From Providencia huaxiensis (GTDB lineage: Bacteria; Pseudomonadota; Gammaproteobacteria; Enterobacterales; Enterobacteriaceae), in assembly GCF_002843235.3 (NCBI RefSeq), contig NZ_CP031123.2, positions 4,340,001 to 4,404,000 on the forward strand: a stretch of DNA of 64,000 bases. The letters are read 5' to 3'. The notes beneath the pieces are model-generated. The model was not told the origin of the DNA and ran no database searches. It saw only the letters and a list, made by a program, of their open reading frames with translations. The translations under genes were made by a program, and so were the position numbers. Positions 9,085 to 18,700 of the stretch are shown piece after piece (position 1 is the first letter of the stretch; every line of letters begins with the position of its first letter).

Positions 9085-10443
9085 ATGATTGAGCTCTTAA
9101 TCGGCGTTATTGTCGCCATTGGAGTTGGGCGTTATATCATAAAAGGATATTCCGCAACGGGTGTGCTAATGACAGGGGGTATTTTACTTCTGATCATTAC
9201 TGCGATTATGGGCAAAAGTATTTTACCAGGTTCTGTTCCGACGACGGGGTGGCGCGTAACAGATATTCTGGAATACATAAAATTCCTATTAATGAGCCGA
9301 GGTGGCGACCTTGGTATGATGATCATGGTGTTATGTGGGTTTGCATCTTATATGACTCACATTGGGGCAAATGATGTTGTGGTGAAAATCGCCTCTAAGC
9401 CATTAAAAATGATCAACTCCCCCTATTTGTTGATGGTTGCCGCTTATATTGTGGCATGCTTGATGTCGTTAGCGGTTTCCTCTGCGACAGGCCTTGGTGT
9501 ATTACTGATGGCGACGTTATTCCCTGTCATGGTGAATGTTGGGATCAGTCGTGGTGCAGCAGCGGCAATTTGTGCATCGCCAGCGGCAATTATTTTAGCG
9601 CCAACATCCGGTGACGTTATTTTGGCGGCAAAAGCAGCTGAAATGCCATTAATTGATTTTGCGTTTAAAACAACCTTACCGATTTCTATTGCGGCAATTG
9701 TGGCAATGTCAATTGCACACTTCTTCTGGCAACGTTATTTAGACAGAAAAGAGAACGTCAAAACAGAAATGTTAGACGTCAATGAAATCAAAACACACGC
9801 ACCTGCTTTTTACGCTATCTTACCTTTTACGCCAATTATCGGTGTTTTAGTGTTTGATGGTAAATGGGCGCCTGAATTGCATATTGTAACTATTATTGTT
9901 GGCTGCATTATTTTAGCGGCAGTCATTGAGTTCTTACGCAGCTTCAGCGCTAAACACGTCTATGGTGGTTTAGAAGTTTGTTATAGAGGAATGGCCGATG
10001 CATTTGCAACGGTTGTGATGTTGTTAGTCGCCGCTGGGGTCTTTGCTCAGGGTTTAAGCACCATTGGTTTCATCAAAGGGCTAATTGACCTCGCACAATC
10101 ATTTGGTTCAGGTGCAATTGTGATGATGATTGCCTTGGTCGTGATTACGATGTTAGCTGCGATGACAACGGGCTCGGGGAATGCACCGTTCTATGCGTTT
10201 GTTGAGCTAATCCCTCATTTAGCAAAACAAATGGGCGTCAATCCTGCTTATTTAGTGATCCCAATGTTGCAAGCCTCTAACTTAGGACGGACTTTATCGC
10301 CTGTATCAGGTGTGGTCGTGGCCGTATCTGGTATGGCAAAAATCTCTCCTTTTGAAGTGGTAAAAAGAACGTCAATTCCAGTATTAGTTGGATTGGTTGT
10401 GGTGGTGATTGCGACAGAAATATTAGTTCCAGTCTACCTATAA
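9085..10443 (+). CDS. dcuC: Anaerobic C4-dicarboxylate transporter DcuC
   Basis: 452 aa, about the length of E. coli DcuC (461). It is a polytopic inner-membrane protein (around 12 segments). The N-terminus IELLIGVIVAIGVGRYIIKGYSATGVL and the C-terminal region with SNLGRTLSPVSGVVVAV match the DcuC family. It exchanges or exports succinate and related C4-dicarboxylates during anaerobic growth. Start supported by GGAGA eight bases upstream. Monocistronic, followed by a strong terminator. In relatives it is controlled by FNR; I could not find a clean FNR box in 8834-9084. Confidence 0.9.
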   Translation: MIELLIGVIVAIGVGRYIIKGYSATGVLMTGGILLLIITAIMGKSILPGSVPTTGWRVTDILEYIKFLLMSRGGDLGMMIMVLCGFASYMTHIGANDVVVKIASKPLKMINSPYLLMVAAYIVACLMSLAVSSATGLGVLLMATLFPVMVNVGISRGAAAAICASPAAIILAPTSGDVILAAKAAEMPLIDFAFKTTLPISIAAIVAMSIAHFFWQRYLDRKENVKTEMLDVNEIKTHAPAFYAILPFTPIIGVLVFDGKWAPELHIVTIIVGCIILAAVIEFLRSFSAKHVYGGLEVCYRGMADAFATVVMLLVAAGVFAQGLSTIGFIKGLIDLAQSFGSGAIVMMIALVVITMLAAMTTGSGNAPFYAFVELIPHLAKQMGVNPAYLVIPMLQASNLGRTLSPVSGVVVAVSGMAKISPFEVVKRTSIPVLVGLVVVVIATEILVPVYL

Positions 10444-10463
10444 AACTTCAGTTTTTCAGGTAA

Positions 10464-10496
10464 AAAAATGGCTGAGCAAATGGCTCAGCCATTTTT
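10464..10496 (+). terminator. Rho-independent terminator after dcuC
   Basis: Perfect 14-bp stem AAAAATGGCTGAGC / GCTCAGCCATTTTT, loop AAATG, with U-runs usable in both directions. Confidence 0.9.
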
Positions 10497-10719
10497 CAAA
10501 TTAAAAATTAAATACTTTATATCTAAAATTTACTTTTTTAATTAATTGCGAAATTATTTATTCACAGAATAATTACGTGGTATTTATTTTTTTTACGTTA
10601 TTAACGAGATCTACGCCAAAAAGTTGAAAAAAATAGCGTAATTAAATTAGGCACTGTTGCTTATTTAATGCAAAATCTGCACATCTTATTTTAATAACGT
10701 TAATGATGAAGAACACAAG

Positions 10720-11979
10720 ATGAGCACAATTGAAAAAACAGTAGATACAGCAGATAAACCTGTTAGTAAGTGGACCTATAAGGATTTTACTTGGGTACTT
10801 TCTTTATTCGGTACCGCAGTGGGGGCTGGTGTTTTATTTCTACCAATTAAAGCAGGGGCCGGGGGGTTTTGGCCATTAGTAATATTGGCAATAATTGCAA
10901 CTCCAATGATTTGGTTAGCTCATAAAGGGCTAGCACGCTTTGTTTTATCTTCAAAAAATCCAAATGCTGATATTACAGATACGGTAGAAGAGCACTTTGG
11001 TAAAGTAGGCGCAAATATTATTACGTTTGCTTATTTCTTCGCTATTTACCCTATCGTATTGATTTACGGTGTAGGTATCACAAATACCGTTGATTCGTTC
11101 TTGGTAAATCAACTCGAAATAGAACCACTGCCACGATGGTTGCTGTCTGGGGTCCTGATTGCTGCAATGACTGCTGGGGTGGTGTTTGGTCGTGAGCTTA
11201 TGTTAAAGCTTACTTCTCTAATGGTTTATCCTTTGGTGTTCATTTTATTAGCTTTATCATTATATTTAATTCCTGAATGGAATACGTCAATGTTAGAGGT
11301 GGCTCCTGATTGGAGTGCAATGCCTGTGGTTGTTTGGATGGCGATCCCACTAATCGTATTCTCATTTAACCATAGCCCAATCATCAGTCAATTTACTAAA
11401 GACCAACGTCAGCAGTTTGGTAATAATGCTATTGTGAAAACAGATATGATCACGGGTGGTGCTGCATTAATGCTGACAGGCTTTGTGATGTTTTTCGTTT
11501 TCTCTGTGGTGTTATCACTAAGCCCAGCAGAGCTGGCCGTTGCGAAAGAACAAAATATCAGTGTGCTATCACATATCGCGAATATCAATCCATCGCCAAT
11601 CTTGTCTTATTTAGGGCCAATTGTTGCTTTTGCTGCGATTGTATCGAGTTACTTTGGTCACTTCTTAGGGGCTCACGAAGGTTTAGTTGGGTTAATTAAA
11701 TCTCGTTCTTCTTTCTCTGTGAAGAAAATTGAAATGGCATCCATGTTGTTTATTGTGATTACAACCTGGATTGTGACTATTCGTAACCCAAGTATTTTAG
11801 GCATGATTGAAACGATGGGAGCACCAATGATTGCCGCTATCCTATTCATTCTACCTGTTGTGTCGATGAATATTGTTCCTGCAATGAAGAAATACAGTAC
11901 GTCAAAGCCTGCCCAAATATTCACCTTTATTTGTGGGCTAGCTTCTATTACTTCAGTTATTTATGGTGCTTTTCTATAA
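10720..11979 (+). CDS. HAAAP-family amino-acid permease, SdaC-like
   Basis: 419 aa with about 11 membrane segments. It aligns by eye with SdaC along its length: LFGTAVGAGVLFLPIKAG near residues 30-47, YFFAIYPIVLIYGV, IPLIVFSFNHSPIISQF, AKEQNISVLS, and NPSILGMIETMGAPMIAA near the end. SdaC imports serine with protons; close paralogues move threonine, tryptophan or D-serine, so the substrate is not certain and I withhold a symbol. It is a single gene with its own upstream region of about 275 bp and a terminator at 12007. The start is the first Met; the ribosome site is weak (GATGAAGAACACAAG). Confidence 0.8.
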   Translation: MSTIEKTVDTADKPVSKWTYKDFTWVLSLFGTAVGAGVLFLPIKAGAGGFWPLVILAIIATPMIWLAHKGLARFVLSSKNPNADITDTVEEHFGKVGANIITFAYFFAIYPIVLIYGVGITNTVDSFLVNQLEIEPLPRWLLSGVLIAAMTAGVVFGRELMLKLTSLMVYPLVFILLALSLYLIPEWNTSMLEVAPDWSAMPVVVWMAIPLIVFSFNHSPIISQFTKDQRQQFGNNAIVKTDMITGGAALMLTGFVMFFVFSVVLSLSPAELAVAKEQNISVLSHIANINPSPILSYLGPIVAFAAIVSSYFGHFLGAHEGLVGLIKSRSSFSVKKIEMASMLFIVITTWIVTIRNPSILGMIETMGAPMIAAILFILPVVSMNIVPAMKKYSTSKPAQIFTFICGLASITSVIYGAFL

Positions 11980-12006
11980 TTATAAATAAAGTTTTATAAG
12001 ACGCAG

Positions 12007-12038
12007 AGCCATGACCTGTAAAGGTTGTGGCTTTTTTT
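12007..12038 (+). terminator. Rho-independent terminator after the SdaC-like gene
   Basis: Stem AGCCATGACCT / AGGTTGTGGCT with one wobble pair, loop GTAA region, then seven T residues. Confidence 0.85.
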
Positions 12039-12132
12039 ATATCAATATGAAATAGGTTATAAGGATAGACATTGATATAACTAATTTTTAAGCTGAAGAG
12101 TGTGATAATCACCCTCACCACATCTATCAATG

Positions 12133-12145
12133 TGAAATAATTTCA
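12133..12145. promoter_or_regulatory. MetR-like site upstream of metY
   Basis: TGAAATAATTTCA fits the MetR consensus TGAA-N5-TTCA exactly, 121 bp before the metY start. MetR activates methionine-pathway genes with homocysteine. A single match to an 8-base pattern is suggestive only. The region 11980-12265 also has a separated inverted repeat TTATATCAAT / ATTGATATAA (12037-12046, 12071-12080). Confidence 0.45.
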
Positions 12146-12265
12146 AGTGCAAGTAGTTGCTCGGTGTAGCGGCTTAGGTAATATCTAAGGTTATCACAGC
12201 ATCATAATAACGTAATCACTACCTCTGGCTGTACCTATTCCAGTGCGTCGTAACAAGGATAACTA

Positions 12266-13540
12266 ATGAAATTAGAAACATTATCGATTCACGCCGGTTA
12301 CTCTCCTGACCCTACCACTAAGTCCGTTGCCGTGCCAATCTACCAAACCACCTCTTATGCTTTTGACGATACTCAGCACGGTGCCGATCTCTTTGATTTA
12401 AAAGTCGCGGGTAATATTTACACGCGAATTATGAACCCAACGAATGATGTTCTAGAGCAACGTGTTGCTGCGCTTGAAGGTGGTGTCGCTGGTTTAGCTG
12501 TTGCTTCCGGTATGGCGGCAATTACTTATGCGATTCAAACTATCGCACAAGCAGGGGACAACATTGTTTCTGTCGCTAAATTGTATGGTGGAACCTATAA
12601 CTTATTTGCCCATGCTCTGCCGCGCTTAGGCATTGAAACACGGTTTGCGGAGCATGACGATCTCGCTGCATTTGATGCGCTGATTGATGATAAGACGCGG
12701 GCTATTTTTTGTGAGTCGATTTCAAACCCTGCGGGCTTTATTGTTGATATTGCAGCACTCGCTGAAGTTGCGCACCGCCATGGTATTCCTTTGATTGTCG
12801 ATAACACGGTGGCGACACCGTATTTATGTCGTCCATTTGAACATGGCGCAGATATCGTGGTTCATTCATTGACCAAATATATCGGTGGTCACGGCACATC
12901 ACTTGGTGGAATGGTTATTGATTCAGGTAAGTTCCCATGGACAAAATACCCGAATCGCTTTTCGTTATTGATAGAGCCGGATGTGGCTTATCATGGCGTC
13001 AGTTATACCGAACATTTTGGCGCAGCGGCCTTTATTGCTCGTTGCCGTGTTGCGCCATTGCGCGGAACGGGTGCTGCATTATCACCGTTTAATGCATTCC
13101 TGATTTTACAAGGTTTAGAAACCCTCGCGCTAAGAATGGATAGGCATACCGAAAATGCGCTAAAAGTGGCGAACTACCTCGAAAATCATCCACAAGTAGA
13201 GTGGGTAAAATATGCAGGGCTACCGAGTAACCCTGAACATGGTTTGGCGCAAAAATATATGAACGGTAAACCAGCCAGTATTATGTCGTTCGGTATTAAA
13301 GGTGGACAAGAAGCGGGGGCGCGCTTTATTGATGCTTTGAAACTGATTGTGCGGTTGGTGAATATTGGTGATGCTAAATCACTCGCTTGCCACCCTGCAT
13401 CAACGACGCATCGTCAACTTAATGATGCAGAGTTAGCACAAGCAGGGGTTTCCCGAGACATGATCCGCTTATCAATTGGGATAGAGCATATCGATGATAT
13501 TCTAGCCGACCTTGAACAAGCACTCGTCGCGGCTAAATAG
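12266..13540 (+). CDS. metY: O-acetylhomoserine sulfhydrylase (MetY)
   Basis: 424 aa, typical of O-acetylhomoserine aminocarboxypropyltransferases. PLP-dependent Cys/Met metabolism enzyme: the N-terminus ETLSIHAGYSPDPTTKSVAVPIYQTTSY, the YTRIMNPTNDVLE cofactor loop near residue 52, and the PLP lysine in HSLTKYIGGHG (Lys204). It makes homocysteine (or methionine with methanethiol) directly from O-acetylhomoserine and sulfide in the cytoplasm, bypassing cystathionine. AAGGA precedes ATG 12266. Single gene with a MetR-like site upstream, suggesting control by the methionine regulon. Confidence 0.9.
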   Translation: MKLETLSIHAGYSPDPTTKSVAVPIYQTTSYAFDDTQHGADLFDLKVAGNIYTRIMNPTNDVLEQRVAALEGGVAGLAVASGMAAITYAIQTIAQAGDNIVSVAKLYGGTYNLFAHALPRLGIETRFAEHDDLAAFDALIDDKTRAIFCESISNPAGFIVDIAALAEVAHRHGIPLIVDNTVATPYLCRPFEHGADIVVHSLTKYIGGHGTSLGGMVIDSGKFPWTKYPNRFSLLIEPDVAYHGVSYTEHFGAAAFIARCRVAPLRGTGAALSPFNAFLILQGLETLALRMDRHTENALKVANYLENHPQVEWVKYAGLPSNPEHGLAQKYMNGKPASIMSFGIKGGQEAGARFIDALKLIVRLVNIGDAKSLACHPASTTHRQLNDAELAQAGVSRDMIRLSIGIEHIDDILADLEQALVAAK

Positions 13541-13560
13541 AACTATTTGGTATGAATAAT

Positions 13561-13590
13561 AACCGGTTATGGTGAATGCCCTGGCCGGTT
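13561..13590 (+). terminator. Possible terminator after metY
   Basis: Outer stem AACCGG / CCGGTT with a few inner pairs, followed by TTGTTGTTTA. Moderate stem and interrupted T-run, so this is tentative. Confidence 0.45.
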
Positions 13591-13794
13591 TTGTTGTTTA
13601 TAGACCGCGGTACACGTTTCTGTATTAATGGTTAATATTAAGAACACATTAATGTTTACCTTATTTTTAAAGACTGAACTATTCTTTATATATTTAGTCT
13701 TAATCTGCAATTCTTATCTCTTTATCGATAAAATGGAGTTTCCATTTATTAATTGTTTATATACAGCGATATTTATACCAATCAACTTTTGACT

Positions 13795-13828
13795 TGTTTA
13801 AATGGGGTTTAATTGGCATAACGATAAT
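13795..13828 (+). promoter_or_regulatory. PhoP-box promoter of arnT
   Basis: TGTTTA-N5-GGTTTA (13795-13800 and 13806-13811) is an exact match to the PhoP direct-repeat box (T/G)GTTTA-N5-(T/G)GTTTA. A -10-like GATAAT (13823-13828) begins 11 bp after the box, the spacing expected when the PhoP box replaces the -35 element. It lies about 77 bp before the arnT start. The rest of 13541-13904 shows nothing else clear. Confidence 0.75.
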
Positions 13829-13904
13829 AGCTACATAAAAAGAGTATGTTTGTTCAGATGAAATAAAATTATTAAATATCAATAACAAGAATGGTTGAGA
13901 TGAG

Positions 13905-15551
13905 ATGATTATGGCAAACAATAAAGTTGCCTACCTAAAATGGTGTCTGTTATTTGGTTTTGTTCTAGTAACCTATTTTTTACCGTTAAACGGTAGGTTA
14001 TTGTGGCAACCGGATGAACTACGGTATGCAGAAATTAGCCGGGAATTGATTATTAGTTATAATTGGAGCGTTCCTGAACTTTTAGATATCCGCTATTTTG
14101 AAAAACCTATTTTTGGTTATTGGGTCGGGGCTATTTTCCAAATGTTATTTGGTGAAAACAACGTTTCGGTTCGCCTTGGCGTGGTATTTAGCACATTAGT
14201 CAGTGGGCTATTTGTTTACCTCAGTGCCAAAATGGCTTGGAAAAACTCACGGCTCGCTTTCAATGCGGTGTTTATTTATCTTTCCATGTTGATGGTTTTT
14301 ACTATCGGCACCTACAATATTCTTGACCCCATCGTGACAGCATTTATCACAATGGTAATTTTCTTTTTCCAATGGGGGTTAACAACAAAATCCTTCTCTC
14401 ATCAATTGCTCGCTTTTATCATGATGGGGGTAGCTTGTGGGTTAGGGGTATTAACAAAAGGCTTTCTTGTGTTAGTGCTGCCTGTGCTTGTTTGTTCGGT
14501 TGCCGCTATTTACTTTAAGCAATTCAAAGAAGTGTTTATTTTTTCATTTGTCTCGCTATTTACTGCTTTTGTCGTGTGCTTGCCTTGGGCTTTTGTTATT
14601 GCCAGCCGTGAGCCTGATTTCTGGAATTATTTCTTCTGGGTTGAGCATATTCAACGTTTTATGGCGAATAATGCGCAAAATAAATCCCCATTTTGGTTTT
14701 ATATTCCTATTTTGCTCGCCGCGGTATTACCTTGGTTAGGTTACCTTTTTGGTGCGCTACGCCATGCATGGCAACAAAAAGGGTTACATATTTATTTTCT
14801 ATTGTGGTTTATTGTGCCATTTGTTTTCTTCAGTATTACTAAAGGGAAATTACTGACCTATATTTTGCCATGTATTGCACCAATTGCGGTTCTTATGGCT
14901 GCCTACATTGAAAAAATACTTACGGAGAAAAAAACACGGCCTATTCGTTTGAATGCATTGATTAACACACTGATAGGTGGCGTTATTGCTGGGGGAATTA
15001 TTGCTTCTGCTTATTACCCTAAATTGAGCGTGTTTCAGGCCGATGAAAGTGGGAAGTTATGGTTAGCCGCGGGCGCGTTTATTTTTTGGTTATTGGTTGC
15101 CTTGGTCTCTTTCAAACAACGGTTTTGGTATTTAGCTGCAATGTGTACGGTGGCAATTAGTTTAACGGTGGGTCATATCATCCCATCGCGTATTGCCAGT
15201 AATAATACCCCGCAAGAGGTGATTGCGAAGTATCATCGTCAGTTAGCGGATAAACCTATACTGTTAACCAATAATGTCGGGTTAGGTACGGCATTAGCAT
15301 GGGTACTTAAACGCAGTGATATTACGATGCTTCACCAAACTGGGGAGTTAGGCTACGGGTTAAAATACCCAGATGCCGCTAATCGGTTTTATAGCTTAAA
15401 ACAGCTACCTGATTTATTAAAAAATTATCATTATAAAGATGTGGCGGTTGTCGTAGAAAATTCCCAACGTGAATTGTTGGACGCATTACCCGGCAACCCA
15501 ATTATTATTCGGGAAGGTAATCTTGTTTTAGCCTTTTATGAAGGCCAATAG
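13905..15551 (+). CDS. arnT: Lipid A L-Ara4N transferase ArnT
   Basis: 548 aa, matching the roughly 550 aa of ArnT. GT-C fold glycosyltransferase: about 12 membrane segments, with the periplasmic signature LLWQPDELRYAEISRELI (near residue 32; acidic catalytic region) and RYFEKPIFGYWVGA. It moves 4-amino-4-deoxy-L-arabinose from undecaprenyl phosphate to lipid A at the periplasmic face, giving resistance to polymyxins and cationic peptides. The rest of the arn operon is not adjacent, so this is a lone arnT served by arn genes elsewhere. A PhoP-box promoter precedes it. ATG 13905 or 13911 are both possible starts. Confidence 0.88.
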   Translation: MIMANNKVAYLKWCLLFGFVLVTYFLPLNGRLLWQPDELRYAEISRELIISYNWSVPELLDIRYFEKPIFGYWVGAIFQMLFGENNVSVRLGVVFSTLVSGLFVYLSAKMAWKNSRLAFNAVFIYLSMLMVFTIGTYNILDPIVTAFITMVIFFFQWGLTTKSFSHQLLAFIMMGVACGLGVLTKGFLVLVLPVLVCSVAAIYFKQFKEVFIFSFVSLFTAFVVCLPWAFVIASREPDFWNYFFWVEHIQRFMANNAQNKSPFWFYIPILLAAVLPWLGYLFGALRHAWQQKGLHIYFLLWFIVPFVFFSITKGKLLTYILPCIAPIAVLMAAYIEKILTEKKTRPIRLNALINTLIGGVIAGGIIASAYYPKLSVFQADESGKLWLAAGAFIFWLLVALVSFKQRFWYLAAMCTVAISLTVGHIIPSRIASNNTPQEVIAKYHRQLADKPILLTNNVGLGTALAWVLKRSDITMLHQTGELGYGLKYPDAANRFYSLKQLPDLLKNYHYKDVAVVVENSQRELLDALPGNPIIIREGNLVLAFYEGQ

Positions 15552-15578
15552 CGATAGTAGGTTGGGATGTTGTTTGAT

Positions 15579-15613
15579 AATAGCCGCCATACCATTTAGG
15601 TTTGGCGGCTATT
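15579..15613. terminator. Bidirectional terminator between arnT and the efflux operon
   Basis: 11-bp perfect stem AATAGCCGCCA / TGGCGGCTATT lying between the convergent arnT and the minus-strand efflux operon. The A/T flanks allow use on either strand. Confidence 0.75.
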
Positions 15614-15618
15614 TACAT

Positions 15619-15795
15619 TTAGCGCGTAGGCTTATTTAAGGTGTTCGAGTTTGAGGTGGAATGGGGTTTTCCCAGACCCGCGGGGAGACCATGATAAATT
15701 AATAGCATCGCCATGCTATTGCTCATCGCATTCACTTCCACTTCGTCGATTGTACGGTTGTTACGTTGATGACGGCTAGTTAACGTATTTCTCAT
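15619..15795 (-). CDS. Small ORF (58 aa) translationally coupled to the RND pump gene
   Basis: 58 codons from ATG 15795 to a TAA at 15619. The ATG overlaps the RND gene's TGA by four bases (ATGA), and GAGGAG lies eight bases upstream, inside the pump gene's last codons. The product (MRNTLTSRHQRNNRTIDEVE start, then NAMSNSMAMLLIYHGLPAGL) is basic with one short hydrophobic patch and resembles nothing I know. It is not an obvious frameshifted RND C-terminus. Coupling and a good ribosome site argue it is translated; the function is unknown, and a link to the pump is inferred from position only. Confidence 0.5.
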   Translation of the reverse strand: MRNTLTSRHQRNNRTIDEVEVNAMSNSMAMLLIYHGLPAGLGKPHSTSNSNTLNKPTR

Positions 15796-18700
15796 TGGGA
15801 CGTCTCCTCAGTTTCTTTGATTAGGCGATTCGCTTCGGCAAGCTCATAGCGCCTTGGTGTTAGCGCGGTTGCACTGTGATTACGGGCGAGTAAGGTATAA
15901 ATGGTCGGTAAAACAAACAGGGTAAATAGTGTGCCAACTAACATCCCGGTGACTATTACTAAGCCTAAACCAAAGCGGCTATTCGCTCCCGCTCCAGTGG
16001 CGAAGAGTAGTGGAACTAAACCTATCACCATTGCTGCGGTTGTCATTAATATTGGGCGTAAACGAATTTGTGCCGCTTTGAGAATGGCATGTCGCCTGTC
16101 TAATCCTTCATTGGTTTGTAATTCATTGGCAAATTCAACCATCAATATCCCATGTTTACTGATTAAGCCAATCAATGTGACTAAGCCGATTTGGGTGTAA
16201 ATATTCAATGTCGCATAGCCAAGTGCCAATGGAATTAACGCACCACAAATTGAAAGTGGAACAGTAATCAAGATAATCAATGGGTCGACTAAACTTTCAT
16301 ACTGTGCGGCTAAGACTAAGTAAATAATGATGAGCGCCGCCATAAAGGCAAAGGCGAGGGTGTTTCCTTCTTGTTTATATTGGCGCGAATCTGATTGCCA
16401 GTCATGGCTAAAACCGGCGGGTAGCTCATTGGCTATCTCGTCTAAGTAGGCAACAGCTTGGCCTAACGTGACGCCAGGAGCCGGTATTGCTTGGAAAATG
16501 GCAGCATTTTGCTGATTAAATTGTGTGAGTTTATTTGGCTCCACTTGGGTGTTGATATCGACCACGGTTGAGAGTGGGATCATCGTTCCCGCTTCCGATT
16601 TTACATAATGGCGAGAAAGGGCTTCCGGTGTCAGGCGTTGGCTACGGATACTTTGCGGGATCACATCATAGGAACGGCCATCCATCCCAAAGCGGTTAAT
16701 ATAGTTTTCTCCCACTAATAAGGTCAGCGATTCACCGACATCTTGCATACGAATGCCTAAGCTATTCGCTTTTGAACGGTTGATGCGGATTTCTACTACT
16801 GGGTTGTTGTAGTCAAGATCACTATCTACCACCATAAACAGGCCACTTTCACGTGCTTGTTGCTTGATCTCTTCCATGGTTTTATAGAGTACGGAATAGT
16901 CCTGCGGGCTTCTGAGAACCATTTGGATTGGTAAGCCACCGGTTGAACCAGGTAATGCGGGCAATTGGAAAACGAAAATGCTGTTCCCTTCGACATCACC
17001 AACACGCCCTTGTAAGTCGCCTTGGATCTCAGACGCGACGCGGTCGCGTTGCTCCCATGATGTCAAGTTAGTTCCCCCAAAGCTGGCGGAAGGGCCATCG
17101 GTTCCGTTAATAATCCAAGTACTCTCGGTTTCCGGTAACTCCATGAAAACATCATGTAATTTACGTGAAAAACGTTCTACGTACTCGAGGTTAGCGTGCT
17201 GAGGCGATTTGATAGCGGTTAATACGCTAGATTGGTCTTCTACAGGGGCTAATTCACGAGGAGCAGATTGATAAAGCAGTGGTAAACTAATGAATACACC
17301 AATGGCAATAACACCTGTTAACCAACGGTTTTTCAAAGAGAAATTCAATACAATGGTATAGTAGTGGGCTAAGGTAGAAAAGAAAGTTTCTGCCATACGC
17401 GCCATACGTCCTTCATTCTGTTTTGAGTTCAACATGAAGGAACTCATAACAGGGGAGAGGGTTAACGCTACAATACCGGAAACAATCACCGCACCAGCCA
17501 ACGTGAGCGCAAATTCTTTAAATAAAGCACCCGTTAACCCAGACATTAGCCCTATTGGGGCATATACCGCTGCCAAGGTGATCGTCATAGCGATAACGGG
17601 ACCTGCCACTTCACGAGCGCCAATTAAAGCCGCTAAAACCGGTGATTTCCCTTCTTCAATATGGCGATGGACGTTTTCAACCACCACGATAGCATCATCG
17701 ACGACGAGACCAATCGCTAATACCATGGCGAGTAACGTGAGTAAGTTAATACTAAACCCAAATGCCATCATCAAGGCTGCGGCACCTAACATTGATAGGG
17801 GAATAGCTAAAATTGGGATGATCACGCTGCGAATTGACCCTAAACACAGGTAAATAACGGCAATAACAATCAGTAACGCTTCAACTAAGGTGTTAATAAC
17901 TTGGTCAATAGACGCTTTAATAAAGCGCGAAGTTTCAAATGCCATTTCGACTTTAACACCGGGAGGTAATGTTTTGGTGATGTCTGGCATTAATTGATTC
18001 ATGCCGTCAACGATTACCAGTGGGTTACCGGTTGGTGTGGCAAATAAACCAAGGTAAATTGCGGGTTCACCATTCATTAAACCGCTGGTTTCTGTGGAAG
18101 CGGCTCCTAATTCAATGGTTCCCACATCTTTTAAACGTACTAACCCGTTACCGTCATTGCGGATCACTAAATCACGAAACTCATCGACATTAGTGAGGTC
18201 GGTATTGACATAAACATTAGAAATTACGAACTCGCCTTTGACTTTACCGGGAGCTGCTTGGTAGTTGTTTTGGCGAACCGCTTGCGCAACATCTGCCGCA
18301 GTTAGCCCCCGGCCGGCTAATTTATCAGCATCCAGCCATAAACGCATTGCTAACTGTTGGCCACCAAAGACTTGAACTTTAGCGACACCGTCAATTGAGG
18401 AATACATTGGTTCAATAACGCGAGAAATATAGTCTGTCAGGGCTGGAATGGATAAATTGGTACTGGAAAAACCGATATAAGCAACCGCAGTGGATTCCCC
18501 AGAGGAAAGCTCAATCACAGGGTCATAAGCTTCTTTCGGTAATTTATAACGAACTTGGTTCACCTTCGCCATGACTTGCGCAAGGGCTTGGGTTGAGTCT
18601 CGGTTAAGTTCCATTCGTACCGTGACAAGGCTGCTTCCTTGTACTGAAGAAGAGGACAGATAATCGACGCCTTCCACTGAGGAAACCGCTTGTGCGATGG

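Noticed and set aside
11980..12265. SAM riboswitch upstream of metY
   Set aside because: No conserved SAM-I/II stems or core motifs could be recognised; a MetR-like site explains control better.
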